From DASXHZ01 sp036488085 (lineage in GTDB: Bacteria > Acidobacteriota > Thermoanaerobaculia > Gp7-AA8): 64,000 nt of DNA. Each line of letters starts with the position of its first letter. Position 1 is the first letter of the stretch. Of the stretch, positions 50,326 to 59,683 are shown one piece after another. The stretch lies in contig DASXHZ010000058.1 of the NCBI GenBank assembly GCA_036488085.1, forward strand, positions 1-64,000, given 5' to 3'. A program made the position numbers and the translations under genes. Under the pieces are notes generated by a model. It worked only from the letters and a program-made list of their open reading frames with translations. It was not told the DNA's origin and did not search any database.

Positions 50326-50574
50326 ATGGCATTACCTGGACTGGTGTGGTTCCTCATCGTCGGTTTGATCGCCGGCTGGCTCGCATCCATCGTGATGAAG
50401 AGCCGCGGCGGCCTTCTCTGGGATCTGGTGATCGGCGTCATCGGTGCACTCCTCGGCGGCTGGCTCTTCGGCATCCTCGGCATCGGCGCCGGCGGCCTGA
50501 TCGGCTCGATCATCACGGCGTTTGTCGGAGCGATTGTCCTGATCTTGATCTTGCGAGCTATCCGGCGCGTGTGA
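50326..50574 (+). CDS. GlsB/YeaQ/YmgE family membrane protein
   Basis: 82 residues with three membrane segments. The Gly-rich family pattern is clear: LVWFLIVGLIAGWLAS, then MKSRGGLLWDLVIGVIGALLGGWLF and GAGGLIGSIITAFVGAIVLI. These small inner-membrane proteins (transglycosylase-associated by old name) are often stress-induced; no biochemical role is established. Preceded by a GTAGGAGG ribosome site. Confidence 0.9.
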   Translation: MALPGLVWFLIVGLIAGWLASIVMKSRGGLLWDLVIGVIGALLGGWLFGILGIGAGGLIGSIITAFVGAIVLILILRAIRRV

Positions 50575-50600
50575 CCTGTCGAGGGTAAAATCCTCCCCAC

Positions 50601-51416
50601 ATGTCCTACTCCGTCCGCGAGGTCGCGGCGATGCTCGGGCTGACGCCTGCGCAGGTTCGTACTTACGCTTCCCAGGGGTTTCTCAATCCGGAGCGCGGCG
50701 TGCGTGGGGAGCTGCGGTTCGGTTTCCATGACCTGATCCTCCTGCGTACGGCCAACGAGCTGTCGACCGCGAGGATCCCGCAGCGCAAGGTGCGGCGTGC
50801 GCTCGAAAAGCTGCGCGAGCAGCTTCCGGCGGGGCAGTCGCTCACTGGCGTCCGGATTGCGGCCGACGGCGAGCGGGTGATCGTCCGCGACGGCGCCGCC
50901 GTCTGGAATCCGGAGTCGGGGCAGTCATTGTTCGATTTCGCAGTGTCGGAGCTCCAGCCGGCGAGCAACATGACGCCGTTCTTTCCGCGCGCGGAACGCG
51001 AGGACGAACGGACCGCCGAGGACTGGTACGACATCGGGTGCGAGCTCGAGGATGTCTCCACCGAGGAGGCGAAGGCCGCGTACGACCGCGCACTCGCGCT
51101 CGATCCGAATCATGCGGACGCCTGCGTGAACCTCGGCCGCATCCTGCACGAGGAGCGCGCACCGCAGGCGGCCGAGGCGTTGTACCGGAGGGCGCTGGAG
51201 TCGGATCCGCAGCATCCGATCGCCGCGTTCAACCTCGGCGTCGCGTTGGAAGACCTGGGGCGTTGGGCGGATGCCGTGAACGCATATCGCCGGGCGCTCG
51301 TCCTCGACCCGGCGAACGGTGACGCGCATTACAACCTAGCCGGGTTATTGGAGAAGCGCGGCGACCGCGCCGGAGCGATGAAGCACCTGATGGTGTATCG
51401 GCAACTGATGAAATAG
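50601..51416 (+). CDS. MerR-type HTH - TPR fusion protein
   Basis: 271 residues. N-terminal MerR-like winged helix (about 1-70: SYSVREVAAMLGLTPAQVRTYASQGFL and DLILLRTANEL). A middle segment with RIAADGERVIVRDGAAVWNP follows. The C-terminal half holds three to four tetratricopeptide repeats (TEEAKAAYDRALALDPNHADACVNLG, AAEALYRRALESDPQHPIAAFNLG, WADAVNAYRRALVLDPANG, each shown in part). There is no ligand-binding Cys cluster. It likely regulates transcription through a protein partner bound by the TPRs. Confidence 0.85.
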   Translation: MSYSVREVAAMLGLTPAQVRTYASQGFLNPERGVRGELRFGFHDLILLRTANELSTARIPQRKVRRALEKLREQLPAGQSLTGVRIAADGERVIVRDGAAVWNPESGQSLFDFAVSELQPASNMTPFFPRAEREDERTAEDWYDIGCELEDVSTEEAKAAYDRALALDPNHADACVNLGRILHEERAPQAAEALYRRALESDPQHPIAAFNLGVALEDLGRWADAVNAYRRALVLDPANGDAHYNLAGLLEKRGDRAGAMKHLMVYRQLMK

Positions 51417-51433
51417 TTCATCATTGCGCCAGC

Positions 51434-52612
51434 GTGTCCACGGTCGCACCACTCCCGAAAGAGCGCCTCGTCGCCCTCGACGTTTTCCGCGGCATGACGA
51501 TCGCGGGGATGCTGCTCGTCAATGACCCCGGCTCATGGTCGGCGATCTATCCGCCGCTGGAACATGCGGAGTGGCATGGCTGGACGCCGACCGATCTCGT
51601 TTTCCCGTTCTTTCTATTCATCGTCGGTGTCACGACGTATCTCTCGAAGAAGGAGCCGAAGCGGATCCTCCGCCGCGGCGGACTGATCGTTCTTTTCGGT
51701 CTGCTGCTGAACGCGTTCCCCTTCTTCTGGTGGGGAAAGATCGCCGGGAAACCAGATCCGACGTTCGGGCAGCGATTCGTCTACCGATTCGCGCACCTCC
51801 GATTCCTCGGCGTCTTGCAGCGCATCGGCATCGTCTACATCTGCGCGGCGCTGATCGCGACGTATGCGAAGACGCGTCGGCAGCTCATCATCATCGCCAG
51901 CGCGATTCTCGTCGGGTACTGGCTGATCATGACGCTCATCCCTGTGCCCGGAAGCGGCGGCGTCCTCGGGATCGACACGCTCGACCAGCCGGACAAGACG
52001 CTCTCGGCGTGGGTCGATCGTACGGTACTGACGACGAACCACACGTGGTCGAGCACGAAGACGTGGGACCCCGAGGGGCCGCTGTCGACCCTGCCGGCAA
52101 TCGCGACGTGCTTGCTCGGGCTCATCGCGGCCGAGTGGATCGTCGACAAAAAGCGGCCGCTGCTCGAGCGGGTGGCGGGACTCTTCGGCGGAGGATGTCT
52201 CGCGATGCTGGCGGGCGATCTCTGGAGTTGGGTGTTCCCGATCAACAAGAATCTCTGGACGAGCTCGTACGTCGTCTTCGCGGCGGGGTTCGCGTGCGTC
52301 GTTCTCGGAACCTGCCTCTGGATGATTGACGTCAACGGCTGGCGCGGCTGGACGAAGCCGTTCGTGATCTACGGCGTCAACCCGCTGATTGCGTTCGTCG
52401 GATCGGGTCTAATGGCGCGGACGATCGACTCACTCTGGAAGGTGAGCCGCGGCGGCAAGATGGTCTCGGTCCACCAGCTCACGTATCAGCTCGCCTTCGA
52501 GCCGTTTTTCCCGGCCAAGTTCGCATCGCTCCTTTGGGGAATCTGTTTCGTATTGTTCTGGCTTCTGATCCTCGGCCTGCTTTACGGGCGGAATATCATC
52601 ATTCGCGTATGA
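51434..52612 (+). CDS. Multi-pass membrane acyltransferase, HGSNAT/DUF5009-like
   Basis: 392 residues from a GTG at 51434, with about ten membrane helices. The hallmark N-terminus is RLVALDVFRGMTIAGMLLVNDPGSW followed by HAEWHGWTPTDLVFPFFLFIVG; the conserved His, Thr and Asp match the heparan-alpha-glucosaminide N-acetyltransferase / YeiB-like group. Late motifs include NPLIAFVGS. Such proteins transfer acetyl or acyl groups across the membrane to sugars. Its stop overlaps the start of the transglutaminase gene (ATGA). Confidence 0.85.
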   Translation: MSTVAPLPKERLVALDVFRGMTIAGMLLVNDPGSWSAIYPPLEHAEWHGWTPTDLVFPFFLFIVGVTTYLSKKEPKRILRRGGLIVLFGLLLNAFPFFWWGKIAGKPDPTFGQRFVYRFAHLRFLGVLQRIGIVYICAALIATYAKTRRQLIIIASAILVGYWLIMTLIPVPGSGGVLGIDTLDQPDKTLSAWVDRTVLTTNHTWSSTKTWDPEGPLSTLPAIATCLLGLIAAEWIVDKKRPLLERVAGLFGGGCLAMLAGDLWSWVFPINKNLWTSSYVVFAAGFACVVLGTCLWMIDVNGWRGWTKPFVIYGVNPLIAFVGSGLMARTIDSLWKVSRGGKMVSVHQLTYQLAFEPFFPAKFASLLWGICFVLFWLLILGLLYGRNIIIRV

Positions 52613-53553
52613 CCAAGTTCGCCGCCGCCCTCTCTCTCCTCTTCGCAGTCACTCTCTTCGCCGACAACGTGAAGTCGTATGACGCGACGTACGTTGCCAC
52701 GATCAGTTCGATCCCGGACGGCGTGCAGAAGCTGACGCTTTGGATTCCACTGCCGGTCTCGCGCGGCGCGCAGACGGTCAGCGACGTCCAGATCGACTCG
52801 CCGTACAAGTGGACGATGCACACGGACAAAGAGTTCGGCAACCGCTACGCGACGACGACGGTCGACAGACCGGAACGCGGCGACCTCACGGTCAAGGTGC
52901 ACTTCACGGCCACTCGGCGTGAGGAGACCATCGATCATCCGTTCGAGACAAAGGCAGGCGAATCGGAGCTCGCAGGCGCGTTGCGCGCGGACAAGCTCGT
53001 GACGCTCTCGCCGCGTGTCCGCGAGCTAGCCAACACGGTCACGGCCGGCAAACACACGAAGATCGAGCAGGCGAAGGCCATCTACGACTATCTCGTCACG
53101 AACATGACGTACGACAAGGTGGCGCCCGGATGGGGCCATGGCGACACGGAACGTGCCTGCGACGTGAAGAAGGGGAACTGCACCGACTTCCACTCGCTCT
53201 TCCTTTCGATGGCGCGCGCGAAGGGCATTCCGGCGCGTTTCGTCATCGGTTTCCCGCTGACGGCGGCCGACGGCAATGTCAAGGGTTACCACTGCTGGGC
53301 CGAGTTCTACATCAAGGGCCGCGGCTGGCTTCCGGTCGACGCCTCGGATGGCTCGAAGGCGACGGACGCAAAACTGCGCAACTACCTGTTCGGCAACCTC
53401 GACGCGCAGCGCGTGCAGTTCACAGTCGGCCGCGACTTGAAGCTGACGCCACGCACGAGCGAGCCGCTCAACTTTTTCATCTACCCGCACGCGGAGGCGA
53501 ACGGCGTCGAGATCGGGACACCATTGATCTCGCTGCAGTTCACTCCGAAGTAG
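52609..53553 (+). CDS. Secreted transglutaminase-like protein
   Basis: 314 residues with a short signal peptide (AAALSLLFAVTLFA). N-terminal beta domain (about 20-125), then a transglutaminase-like core with Cys191 in KKGNCTDFHSLF, His228 in GYHCWAEFY and Asp244 in LPVDASDG, the full catalytic triad. Proteins of this class act as peptidases or crosslinkers in the periplasm. Translationally coupled to the membrane acyltransferase upstream. It overlaps the convergent amidohydrolase gene by 14 bases. Confidence 0.87.
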   Translation: MTKFAAALSLLFAVTLFADNVKSYDATYVATISSIPDGVQKLTLWIPLPVSRGAQTVSDVQIDSPYKWTMHTDKEFGNRYATTTVDRPERGDLTVKVHFTATRREETIDHPFETKAGESELAGALRADKLVTLSPRVRELANTVTAGKHTKIEQAKAIYDYLVTNMTYDKVAPGWGHGDTERACDVKKGNCTDFHSLFLSMARAKGIPARFVIGFPLTAADGNVKGYHCWAEFYIKGRGWLPVDASDGSKATDAKLRNYLFGNLDAQRVQFTVGRDLKLTPRTSEPLNFFIYPHAEANGVEIGTPLISLQFTPK

Positions 53554-55207
53554 CGCCGCGTCGCAGGATCTTTCCGGGCAGGGCGCCGGTCATCTTGTCG
53601 TCGTGGAGGACGAGCGTGCCGTTGACGATCACGTTCGAGATGCCCTCCGCGAAGTGGTGCGGGTCTTCGTAGGTCGAGGTGTCGTGGATCGTCTTCGGAT
53701 CGAAGACGACGACGTCGGCGCGCATTCCTGTCGCGATCGTGCCGCGGTCTTTGAATCCTGCGCGGGAGGCCGCCAGTGAGGTCATCTTGCGGACCGCTTC
53801 CTCGAGCGTGAAGAGGTGCTCGTCGCGGACGTAGTGGCCGAGGATGCGGGGGAAAGTGCCGTAGGCTCGGGGGTGAGCGCCCTGCTGCCTTGCGGCGCCG
53901 ACCACCGCGCCGGAGTCGGAGCCGACGGCGACCCACGGCTGCTTCATCGCCGTCATGAGGTCGGACTCGAGGAGGTTGAAGAAGATCGCGATCGGTGATG
54001 CGTTGCTTCCTTCGAAGAGCCGCAGCGCCGCTTCGGCCGGTGCCGTGTTCATCTCGCGCGCGATCGCATCGAGCCGTTTGCGCTCGTACTGCTTCATCGT
54101 GGTCGGCTCCGGAATACCGCGGATGAGGATCGTCGACCCGTCGCCGACGCGGATCTCACTCGCGATCCTGGTACGGGTCGCCGGGTCCTTCAGCCGTTTG
54201 ACGAACTCGAGGTAGCCGCCCTGCAGCGCCCACGCCGGCACCGTCGACTGCAGGTCGGTCGAGGTCGCGGTGTACGGGTAGATCTGGGAGGCGACGTCGA
54301 GGCCGGACTTGCGCGCCCGGTCGATGCGGTCGACGACTTCCTGCATGTGGCCGCGCATCGCGCCGCCGGTCTTGAGGTGGAAGATGTTGACCGGTACGTG
54401 CGCCTCGCGGCCGATGCGGAATGCCTCGTCGAGCGCCGCGTCGATGTTGTTCGCCTCGTTGCGGAGGTGGGTCCAGTAACTGCCGCCGTACTTGCCGGCG
54501 ACGCGCGCGAGGGCGATCAGCTCGTCCGTGGTGGCGAAGCGGCCGGGCGGGTAGATGAGCGCGGTGGAAAGGCCGATCGCACCGTCGCGCATCGCCTGGT
54601 CGGTGATCGCCTCCATCTTCTTCAGCTCTTCAGGTGTCGCGGCACGATCGGCGTCGCCGAGAACCATCTCGCGCGAGTTCGCGGCCCCGATGTAGAACGC
54701 GAAGTTGATCGCGGAGCCGCGCTTCTCGATCGTGCGCATATAGTCGGCGAGCGTGCGCCACGTCGCATCGGGGAAGCCGGGCGGCTTCGTGCGATTCACT
54801 TCCGCCGCCATCGCATCGTTGATCGGCCCGGGGGAGTGACCCTCGCCCGTGACCTCGGTCGTGACGCCCTGGCGGACTTTCGACTCCAGATTCGGGTCGA
54901 TGAGCACGGCGCCTTCGGAGTGGCCGAGGAGGTCGATAAAGCCGGGGGCGATGACTTGGTTCTTCGCGTCGATGACCGTCGTGGCGGTCGCCTTCGACAG
55001 GTCGCCGATCGCGGCGATGGTGCCCTTTTTGATCGCGAGGTCGGCGCGGCGGCGAGGGCGGCCGGTGCCGTCGATCAGGTCGCCGTTGCGGATCACGACG
55101 TCGTATTGGGGCTGCGGGGTTCCGGGGTTACGAGGTTCGCGAGTTGCCGGCGTTTCGGCCGGGGCGGCGCAGGCGAGCGCCAGTAAGACTGCTGTTGCAA
55201 AGCGCAC
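53540..55207 (-). CDS. D-aminoacylase / N-acyl-D-amino-acid deacylase family amidohydrolase
   Basis: 555 residues with a lipobox-like signal (FATAVLLALACAAP), so probably a lipoprotein. The amidohydrolase fold begins YDVVIRNGDLIDGTGRPRRRADLAI. APGFIDLLGHSE holds the first metal site; GHSE replaces the usual H-x-H-x-D layout, as seen in D-aminoacylases that rely on a single metal. Later motifs are VTGEGHS, YWTHLRNEA, IFHLKTGG, VGSDSGA and the final TIATGMRADVVVFDP. It would remove the N-acyl group from D-amino acids, for example from peptidoglycan turnover. Confidence 0.88.
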   Translation of the reverse strand: MRFATAVLLALACAAPAETPATREPRNPGTPQPQYDVVIRNGDLIDGTGRPRRRADLAIKKGTIAAIGDLSKATATTVIDAKNQVIAPGFIDLLGHSEGAVLIDPNLESKVRQGVTTEVTGEGHSPGPINDAMAAEVNRTKPPGFPDATWRTLADYMRTIEKRGSAINFAFYIGAANSREMVLGDADRAATPEELKKMEAITDQAMRDGAIGLSTALIYPPGRFATTDELIALARVAGKYGGSYWTHLRNEANNIDAALDEAFRIGREAHVPVNIFHLKTGGAMRGHMQEVVDRIDRARKSGLDVASQIYPYTATSTDLQSTVPAWALQGGYLEFVKRLKDPATRTRIASEIRVGDGSTILIRGIPEPTTMKQYERKRLDAIAREMNTAPAEAALRLFEGSNASPIAIFFNLLESDLMTAMKQPWVAVGSDSGAVVGAARQQGAHPRAYGTFPRILGHYVRDEHLFTLEEAVRKMTSLAASRAGFKDRGTIATGMRADVVVFDPKTIHDTSTYEDPHHFAEGISNVIVNGTLVLHDDKMTGALPGKILRRGATSE

Positions 55208-55212
55208 GAGGC

Positions 55213-56148
55213 CTACCGTGCAATGGCGGTGCGCGGTTGGTCGATGGCGTTGACGCTCACGGCGTCGTCGTAGACGAAGAAGAGCTCGTTCGTTCTTACG
55301 AAGGCGTTGCGCAGCAGCGAGATGTACGGTCCCTGCGACTTGTAGGTCTGCAGGATGGCGTCTTTCCGCTTTGCGATCGCCGGCGTCAACCCGTACGTCC
55401 CCCAGGTGAGGGCACGCATGCGCACGGGCGGCGCGAGCGCGCGTTTGGGAGAGTGGATGAGCGAGCGCTGGATGCGGCCGTTGTGCACGAGGTAGCCGAG
55501 GCGGCGCGGCTGCATGTCGAGATCCTGGAGCGCGATATCGACGATCTCCGCCGCCGCGGCGTGGTCTTCGTGGCCGTCGAAGGAAACGGGGGCGATGACG
55601 GTCGTCGGCTTCGCGACCTCGATCACCTGCTCGACATCGGACATGAGTGATGCGAATGAGTACGGCGAGCCGGGCGACATCGCTTCGTCATAGGGGACAG
55701 CGCGCTTCCGCGTCCCTCTGGAACTGATCACGGAGTCTCGGTTGTCGAGGATTTCCTTCAGCCCACGGTCGGGGTAGCCGAGGACGAAGTAGTGGTCGGG
55801 AGCAACGCCCATGAGCTTCATCGCCGCATGAGCCTCGGCGATGCGAGCCCGTCCGACGGAGAGATAGCTCGATGCGGTCGGCCCGAGGGTTTTGTTCACG
55901 AGGAGCGCGGAGAAACGGTTGCAGTCGCCCGCGGTGAGGAACGCGATGTAAACCTCGGAACCGTTGGCGATAGCGTCGAGCGCGTAGCCGCCGGCGCCGA
56001 TGATCTCGTCATCGATGTGGGGGGCGATGATCAGGACGCGGTCGCGCGACGTGGGCGCGGTGACCCGCGGATAACTCTCCAAACTCGCCTCCGAATGCAC
56101 GGGACCGAACAACAATGTGAACAGCACCAACAGCCCCGGAACGAACAT
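55213..56148 (-). CDS. PIG-L family deacetylase
   Basis: 311 residues from the ATG at 56146-56148, which gives a clean signal peptide (VPGLLVLFTLLFGPVHSEA). An ATG at 56181 would extend into the upstream gene. Zinc-site motifs are present: IAPHIDDEIIGAGG (the PHxDDE variant with Ile) near 40 and GHEDHAAAAEI near 185. The family deacetylates N-acetylglucosamine-containing substrates. Position next to a beta-barrel protein and a D-aminoacylase suggests cell-wall or glycan turnover (inference). Confidence 0.85.
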   Translation of the reverse strand: MFVPGLLVLFTLLFGPVHSEASLESYPRVTAPTSRDRVLIIAPHIDDEIIGAGGYALDAIANGSEVYIAFLTAGDCNRFSALLVNKTLGPTASSYLSVGRARIAEAHAAMKLMGVAPDHYFVLGYPDRGLKEILDNRDSVISSRGTRKRAVPYDEAMSPGSPYSFASLMSDVEQVIEVAKPTTVIAPVSFDGHEDHAAAAEIVDIALQDLDMQPRRLGYLVHNGRIQRSLIHSPKRALAPPVRMRALTWGTYGLTPAIAKRKDAILQTYKSQGPYISLLRNAFVRTNELFFVYDDAVSVNAIDQPRTAIAR

Positions 56149-56167
56149 TCCGGGGGAGTGTACAGGG

Positions 56168-57325
56168 TTATTTGGCGACATGCAGCCAGTAGCGGATGTC
56201 GAGCGTGACGGCGCGGCCGTCGAACGGATCTTCCCGGTGGCCGGTCACCTGCGTGTACTCGACGCCCGCGCGCAGGTGGGTGGTGATGTCGTGCAGGACG
56301 GTCAGCGTCCACGAGCGGCCGTGCTCATCGTACGTCTCGGGGACGAGGCGGGCGCGGTCGATCATGTTGAAGATGTCGTAGCGCGCGCTGAGCCTGTTCT
56401 TCCCGAAGACGTGCGAGAGGAGGACATAGCCCGACGCGAGATCCGCTTCGACGACCGGACGCGGGCGGAAGCCCATCGCGGTCTTCCCCCACATGTACTC
56501 GGCGGCGAGCGAGGTCGTGTCGACGTTTCCGAGCTGCCCGGACGCGATGTAGAAACGCGTGGCCCAGGAGTACTCGGAGCCCCAGCGGGCGCGATCGCCG
56601 CGGTTGTTGACCTCCGTGAGCTGGATCATCCCTTTGTCGGGGACTGTGAAACGAGCACGTCCCGAGTACCCGGTGTGGCCGTCGAGGTCCTTCTCGAACG
56701 GGCGCGTACCGTCCATCTGGAAGATGAACGACGGCGGTACTTCAATCGGCAGCGTCTCGTTGTAGACCGAGAGGCGGCTGCCGATGTCCCAGCCGCGCCA
56801 CGCCAGGAGCGTTCCCATGGTGTCGTTGTCGCGGAAGGCCGTCGCGCCGACTGTCAACATGTTGACCTTGTACGACACGTCGACGCCGACCGGCCGGAAC
56901 TCCTCGCCGATCCAACTGTTCAGGGCCGAGTAGTTGATCGTGTAGGGGGAGTTCCAGAGGAGATCGGTGTTCTCGCGCGACGTGGCGAGGAAGAACTGGC
57001 CGGCGCGAACCGTGAGGCCGCCGAACCGCGCATCGGCGTACGCCTCGACCAGCCCGGCGCTCTTTCCGCCGTAGCCGGAGGGCTCGTTCCGCGCGATTCC
57101 CTGCGCGTGGACGCCGAAGTGGAGCGACGGCGTCCAGGACGCGCCGATCTGCGCGATGCCGAAGTGCTCGGAGTCGCTCGCCGGCAGCCGGCCGTCGCCG
57201 CCTTGCAGCCACGTCTCCGGACCGCTGGCGTGGACTTGCCGTGCCGTGAAGAAGCCGTCCAGCGTGAAAGTCTCGGCGTTTGCGGCAGAAGCAAAAAGCA
57301 GAAAGGCGAAAGCGATCCGTCTCAC
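56168..57325 (-). CDS. Outer-membrane beta-barrel protein, porin-like
   Basis: 385 residues with a signal peptide (RIAFAFLLFASAANA). The mature part alternates polar and aromatic residues in strands typical of a 14-18-stranded barrel (FGIAQIGASWTPSLHFGVHAQGI, SGYVLLSHVFGKNRLSARYDIF in parts) and ends with an aromatic-rich last strand (VTLDIRYWLHVAK). It has no specific channel family motif that I recognise. It would sit in the outer membrane, perhaps for uptake of the compounds handled by the neighbouring hydrolases. Confidence 0.7.
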   Translation of the reverse strand: MRRIAFAFLLFASAANAETFTLDGFFTARQVHASGPETWLQGGDGRLPASDSEHFGIAQIGASWTPSLHFGVHAQGIARNEPSGYGGKSAGLVEAYADARFGGLTVRAGQFFLATSRENTDLLWNSPYTINYSALNSWIGEEFRPVGVDVSYKVNMLTVGATAFRDNDTMGTLLAWRGWDIGSRLSVYNETLPIEVPPSFIFQMDGTRPFEKDLDGHTGYSGRARFTVPDKGMIQLTEVNNRGDRARWGSEYSWATRFYIASGQLGNVDTTSLAAEYMWGKTAMGFRPRPVVEADLASGYVLLSHVFGKNRLSARYDIFNMIDRARLVPETYDEHGRSWTLTVLHDITTHLRAGVEYTQVTGHREDPFDGRAVTLDIRYWLHVAK

Positions 57326-57334
57326 GGCGCGATT

Positions 57335-58048
57335 CTACGGGATTCGGGGGTCTCTCCAGAGGCCGACGACGCGGTTCCGATAGTCGATCGCGATGAGGAA
57401 TTTCGAAAGGAGGCGGTTGCCAAGGCGCGGCTCCGCGACGACCGCGTAGTGAACGTCGACGGTGCCGAAGGACGTGTTGCCGACGCTAACTTGCGCACGG
57501 CCACGGCTTTCCTTCGCCGCGGGGAGCGTGACCGTGTCGGGACTCGCCGTATCGACGATCGCGTTCATGCGCTTGCCGTCGACGGTCACTTCGACCGCCG
57601 GCTCGGCGTTGAAACGAAACAGTGTCATGTACGCCGAGTGAATGCCGGCCTTCTGGTAGGTGAGCAGTCCGGCGCGATAGTCGATCGTGACGCCGCGCTG
57701 CGCGAAGACGTCGGCGCCGATGAGCGCGTCGCCGGCGCCGTGCATGTCGAGGAAAAGTGGCATGAACGGAAGTGTCGCCCGCTCGCCGAGCGTTAAGGCG
57801 TATGTGCCGGTGCGTGGGACGGCATGCGGATCGATGACGGTCTGCGCCGTCGCGGAACCGAACAGGTAACGTCCGGGGTGGCCGTTGATCTTCGCCGATG
57901 TAAGGAAGAGCAGATTGTTCTGAATGGTGAATGAGAGGTTCACCTCATCCGGCGGCGGCGCGTCGTTCCACGGCAGCGCGCTGCTGCAAGCGACGCAGAG
58001 AAAGAACGCCAACGGCAGCCTTGCTCTGCGAACCGATTCCGATAACAT
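57335..58048 (-). CDS. Retropepsin-like aspartyl protease, first lobe degenerate
   Basis: 237 residues from the ATG at 58046-58048. Lipoprotein-type signal (LPLAFFLCVAC). Two retropepsin-like lobes are visible. Lobe 1 (about 40-125) has INGHPGRYLFGSATAQTVID, in which the catalytic D-T/S-G is replaced by F-G-S at 63-65. Lobe 2 (about 140-237) has NAIVDTASPDT with Asp166 kept. With one catalytic Asp it could work only as a dimer, or be a binding protein. Nine bases separate it from the downstream barrel gene. Confidence 0.72.
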   Translation of the reverse strand: MLSESVRRARLPLAFFLCVACSSALPWNDAPPPDEVNLSFTIQNNLLFLTSAKINGHPGRYLFGSATAQTVIDPHAVPRTGTYALTLGERATLPFMPLFLDMHGAGDALIGADVFAQRGVTIDYRAGLLTYQKAGIHSAYMTLFRFNAEPAVEVTVDGKRMNAIVDTASPDTVTLPAAKESRGRAQVSVGNTSFGTVDVHYAVVAEPRLGNRLLSKFLIAIDYRNRVVGLWRDPRIP

Positions 58049-58096
58049 GCGCGCCGCCTCGAAACTGCAACAACTGAACCGCAAAGGACTCGCCTG

Positions 58097-59683
58097 ATGC
58101 TTCCCGAATTCAAGAACGAACCACTCACCGATTTCTCCACGCCCCAAAACCGCGCCGCGATGGAAGCGGCGCTCGCGAAAGTCAAAGACGAATTTGGACG
58201 CGAGCACCCGCTCGTGATCGGTGGCAATCACATCACCGGTCTGAAGACGTTCGACTCCACGAGCCCCGCGCACAAGGACCAACTCCTCGGCAAGTTCCAG
58301 AAGGGGACTCGCGAGCACGTCGAGCAGGCGATCGATGCCGCGTGGACAGCATTCGCCGATTGGAAACGGCAGCCGGTCGACGTCCGCGCCGGCCTGCTCG
58401 TTCGCGCCGCGAAGCTGATGCGCGAGCGGAAGCACGAGTTCTCGGCGACGATGATCTACGAGGTCGGCAAGACGTGGCCGGAGGCTGATGCGGATACCGC
58501 CGAGGCGATCGACTTCCTCGAGTTCTACGCGAGGGAAGCGTACCGGTACGGCGGCGAGCAGCCGATCACCAAGATCGAATCCGAAGACAACGCGCTCGTC
58601 TACATCCCGCTCGGTGTCGGCGCGGTCATCCCGCCGTGGAACTTCCCGCTGGCGATCATGGCCGGCATGACGACGGCGGCCGCGGTCTCCGGCAACTGCG
58701 TGATCCTGAAGCCGTCGTCCGATTCGCCGTGGATCTCGGCGCGGTTCTTCGCGCTTCTCGAAGAGGCGGGCTTGCCGGCCGGTGTCGTCAATTTCGTTTC
58801 GGGATCGGGAGGCGAGGTGGGGGATCCGCTGGTCCAGCATCCGCGTGTTCGCTTCATCTCGTTCACCGGCTCGAAGGAAGTCGGTCTCCACATCAACGAG
58901 GAAGCGGCGAAGGTGCACAAAGGCCAGCTCTGGATCAAGCGCGTCGTCGCGGAGATGGGCGGCAAGGACGCCATCATCGTCGACCGCGAGGTGGCGAACC
59001 TGGACGAGGCAGCGAGCGCGGTGGTGTCGTCCGCGTTTGGCTTCCAGGGCCAGAAGTGCAGTGCGTGCTCGCGGCTGATCGTCGACGAGGCCATCTACGA
59101 CAAGTTCGTGCCGCTCGTCGCCGAGAAGACGAAGGCCCTGAAGATCGGTCCGCCCGAGGCGGCGGACTCGCAGGTCGGGCCGGTGGTCAACAAGAAGGCG
59201 ATGCAGAAGATCAAGGAGTACATCGATCGCGGGAAAAGTGAAGGACGGCTCGTCGCCGGCGGAAACGTCCGCGACGATGAGGGGTACTTCATCGAGCCGA
59301 CGGTCATCGCCGACGTCGATTCCAAAGCGACGATCTCGCAGGAGGAGATCTTCGGACCGGTGCTCGCGATCACGAAGGCGAAGGACTTCGAGGACGCACT
59401 CCGCATCGCCAACGACACCCAGTACGGCCTCACCGGCGCTGTCTTCACCGACAACGAGCAGAAGCTGGAGCGCGCCCGCGAGGAGTTCTTCGTCGGCAAT
59501 CTGTATCTGAACCGCAAGTGCACCGGAGCGTTGGTCGGCGTCCATCCGTTCGGCGGTTTCAACATGTCCGGCACCGACTCGAAAGCGGGCGGCCGCGACT
59601 ACCTCGGACTCTTCCTGCAGGCAAAGGCGATCTCGCGGAAGGTCAGGCCGGGTCAGTCGAAGCGCGAGGGCATTGGAGAGTGA
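58097..59683 (+). CDS. rocA: L-glutamate gamma-semialdehyde (1-pyrroline-5-carboxylate) dehydrogenase
   Basis: 528 residues. The PutA/RocA-type N-terminus (EPLTDFSTPQNRAAM, then LVIGGNHITG) distinguishes it from general aldehyde dehydrogenases. NAD-binding PPWNFPLAIMAGM, FTGSKEVG, EMGGKDAIIV with the general base, catalytic Cys321 in FGFQGQKCSACSR, EEIFGPVLA and HPFGGFNMSGTDSKAGG. It converts glutamate semialdehyde from proline or ornithine to glutamate. No proline dehydrogenase gene is adjacent. The following lipoprotein gene overlaps its stop (GTGA). Confidence 0.93.
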   Translation: MLPEFKNEPLTDFSTPQNRAAMEAALAKVKDEFGREHPLVIGGNHITGLKTFDSTSPAHKDQLLGKFQKGTREHVEQAIDAAWTAFADWKRQPVDVRAGLLVRAAKLMRERKHEFSATMIYEVGKTWPEADADTAEAIDFLEFYAREAYRYGGEQPITKIESEDNALVYIPLGVGAVIPPWNFPLAIMAGMTTAAAVSGNCVILKPSSDSPWISARFFALLEEAGLPAGVVNFVSGSGGEVGDPLVQHPRVRFISFTGSKEVGLHINEEAAKVHKGQLWIKRVVAEMGGKDAIIVDREVANLDEAASAVVSSAFGFQGQKCSACSRLIVDEAIYDKFVPLVAEKTKALKIGPPEAADSQVGPVVNKKAMQKIKEYIDRGKSEGRLVAGGNVRDDEGYFIEPTVIADVDSKATISQEEIFGPVLAITKAKDFEDALRIANDTQYGLTGAVFTDNEQKLERAREEFFVGNLYLNRKCTGALVGVHPFGGFNMSGTDSKAGGRDYLGLFLQAKAISRKVRPGQSKREGIGE

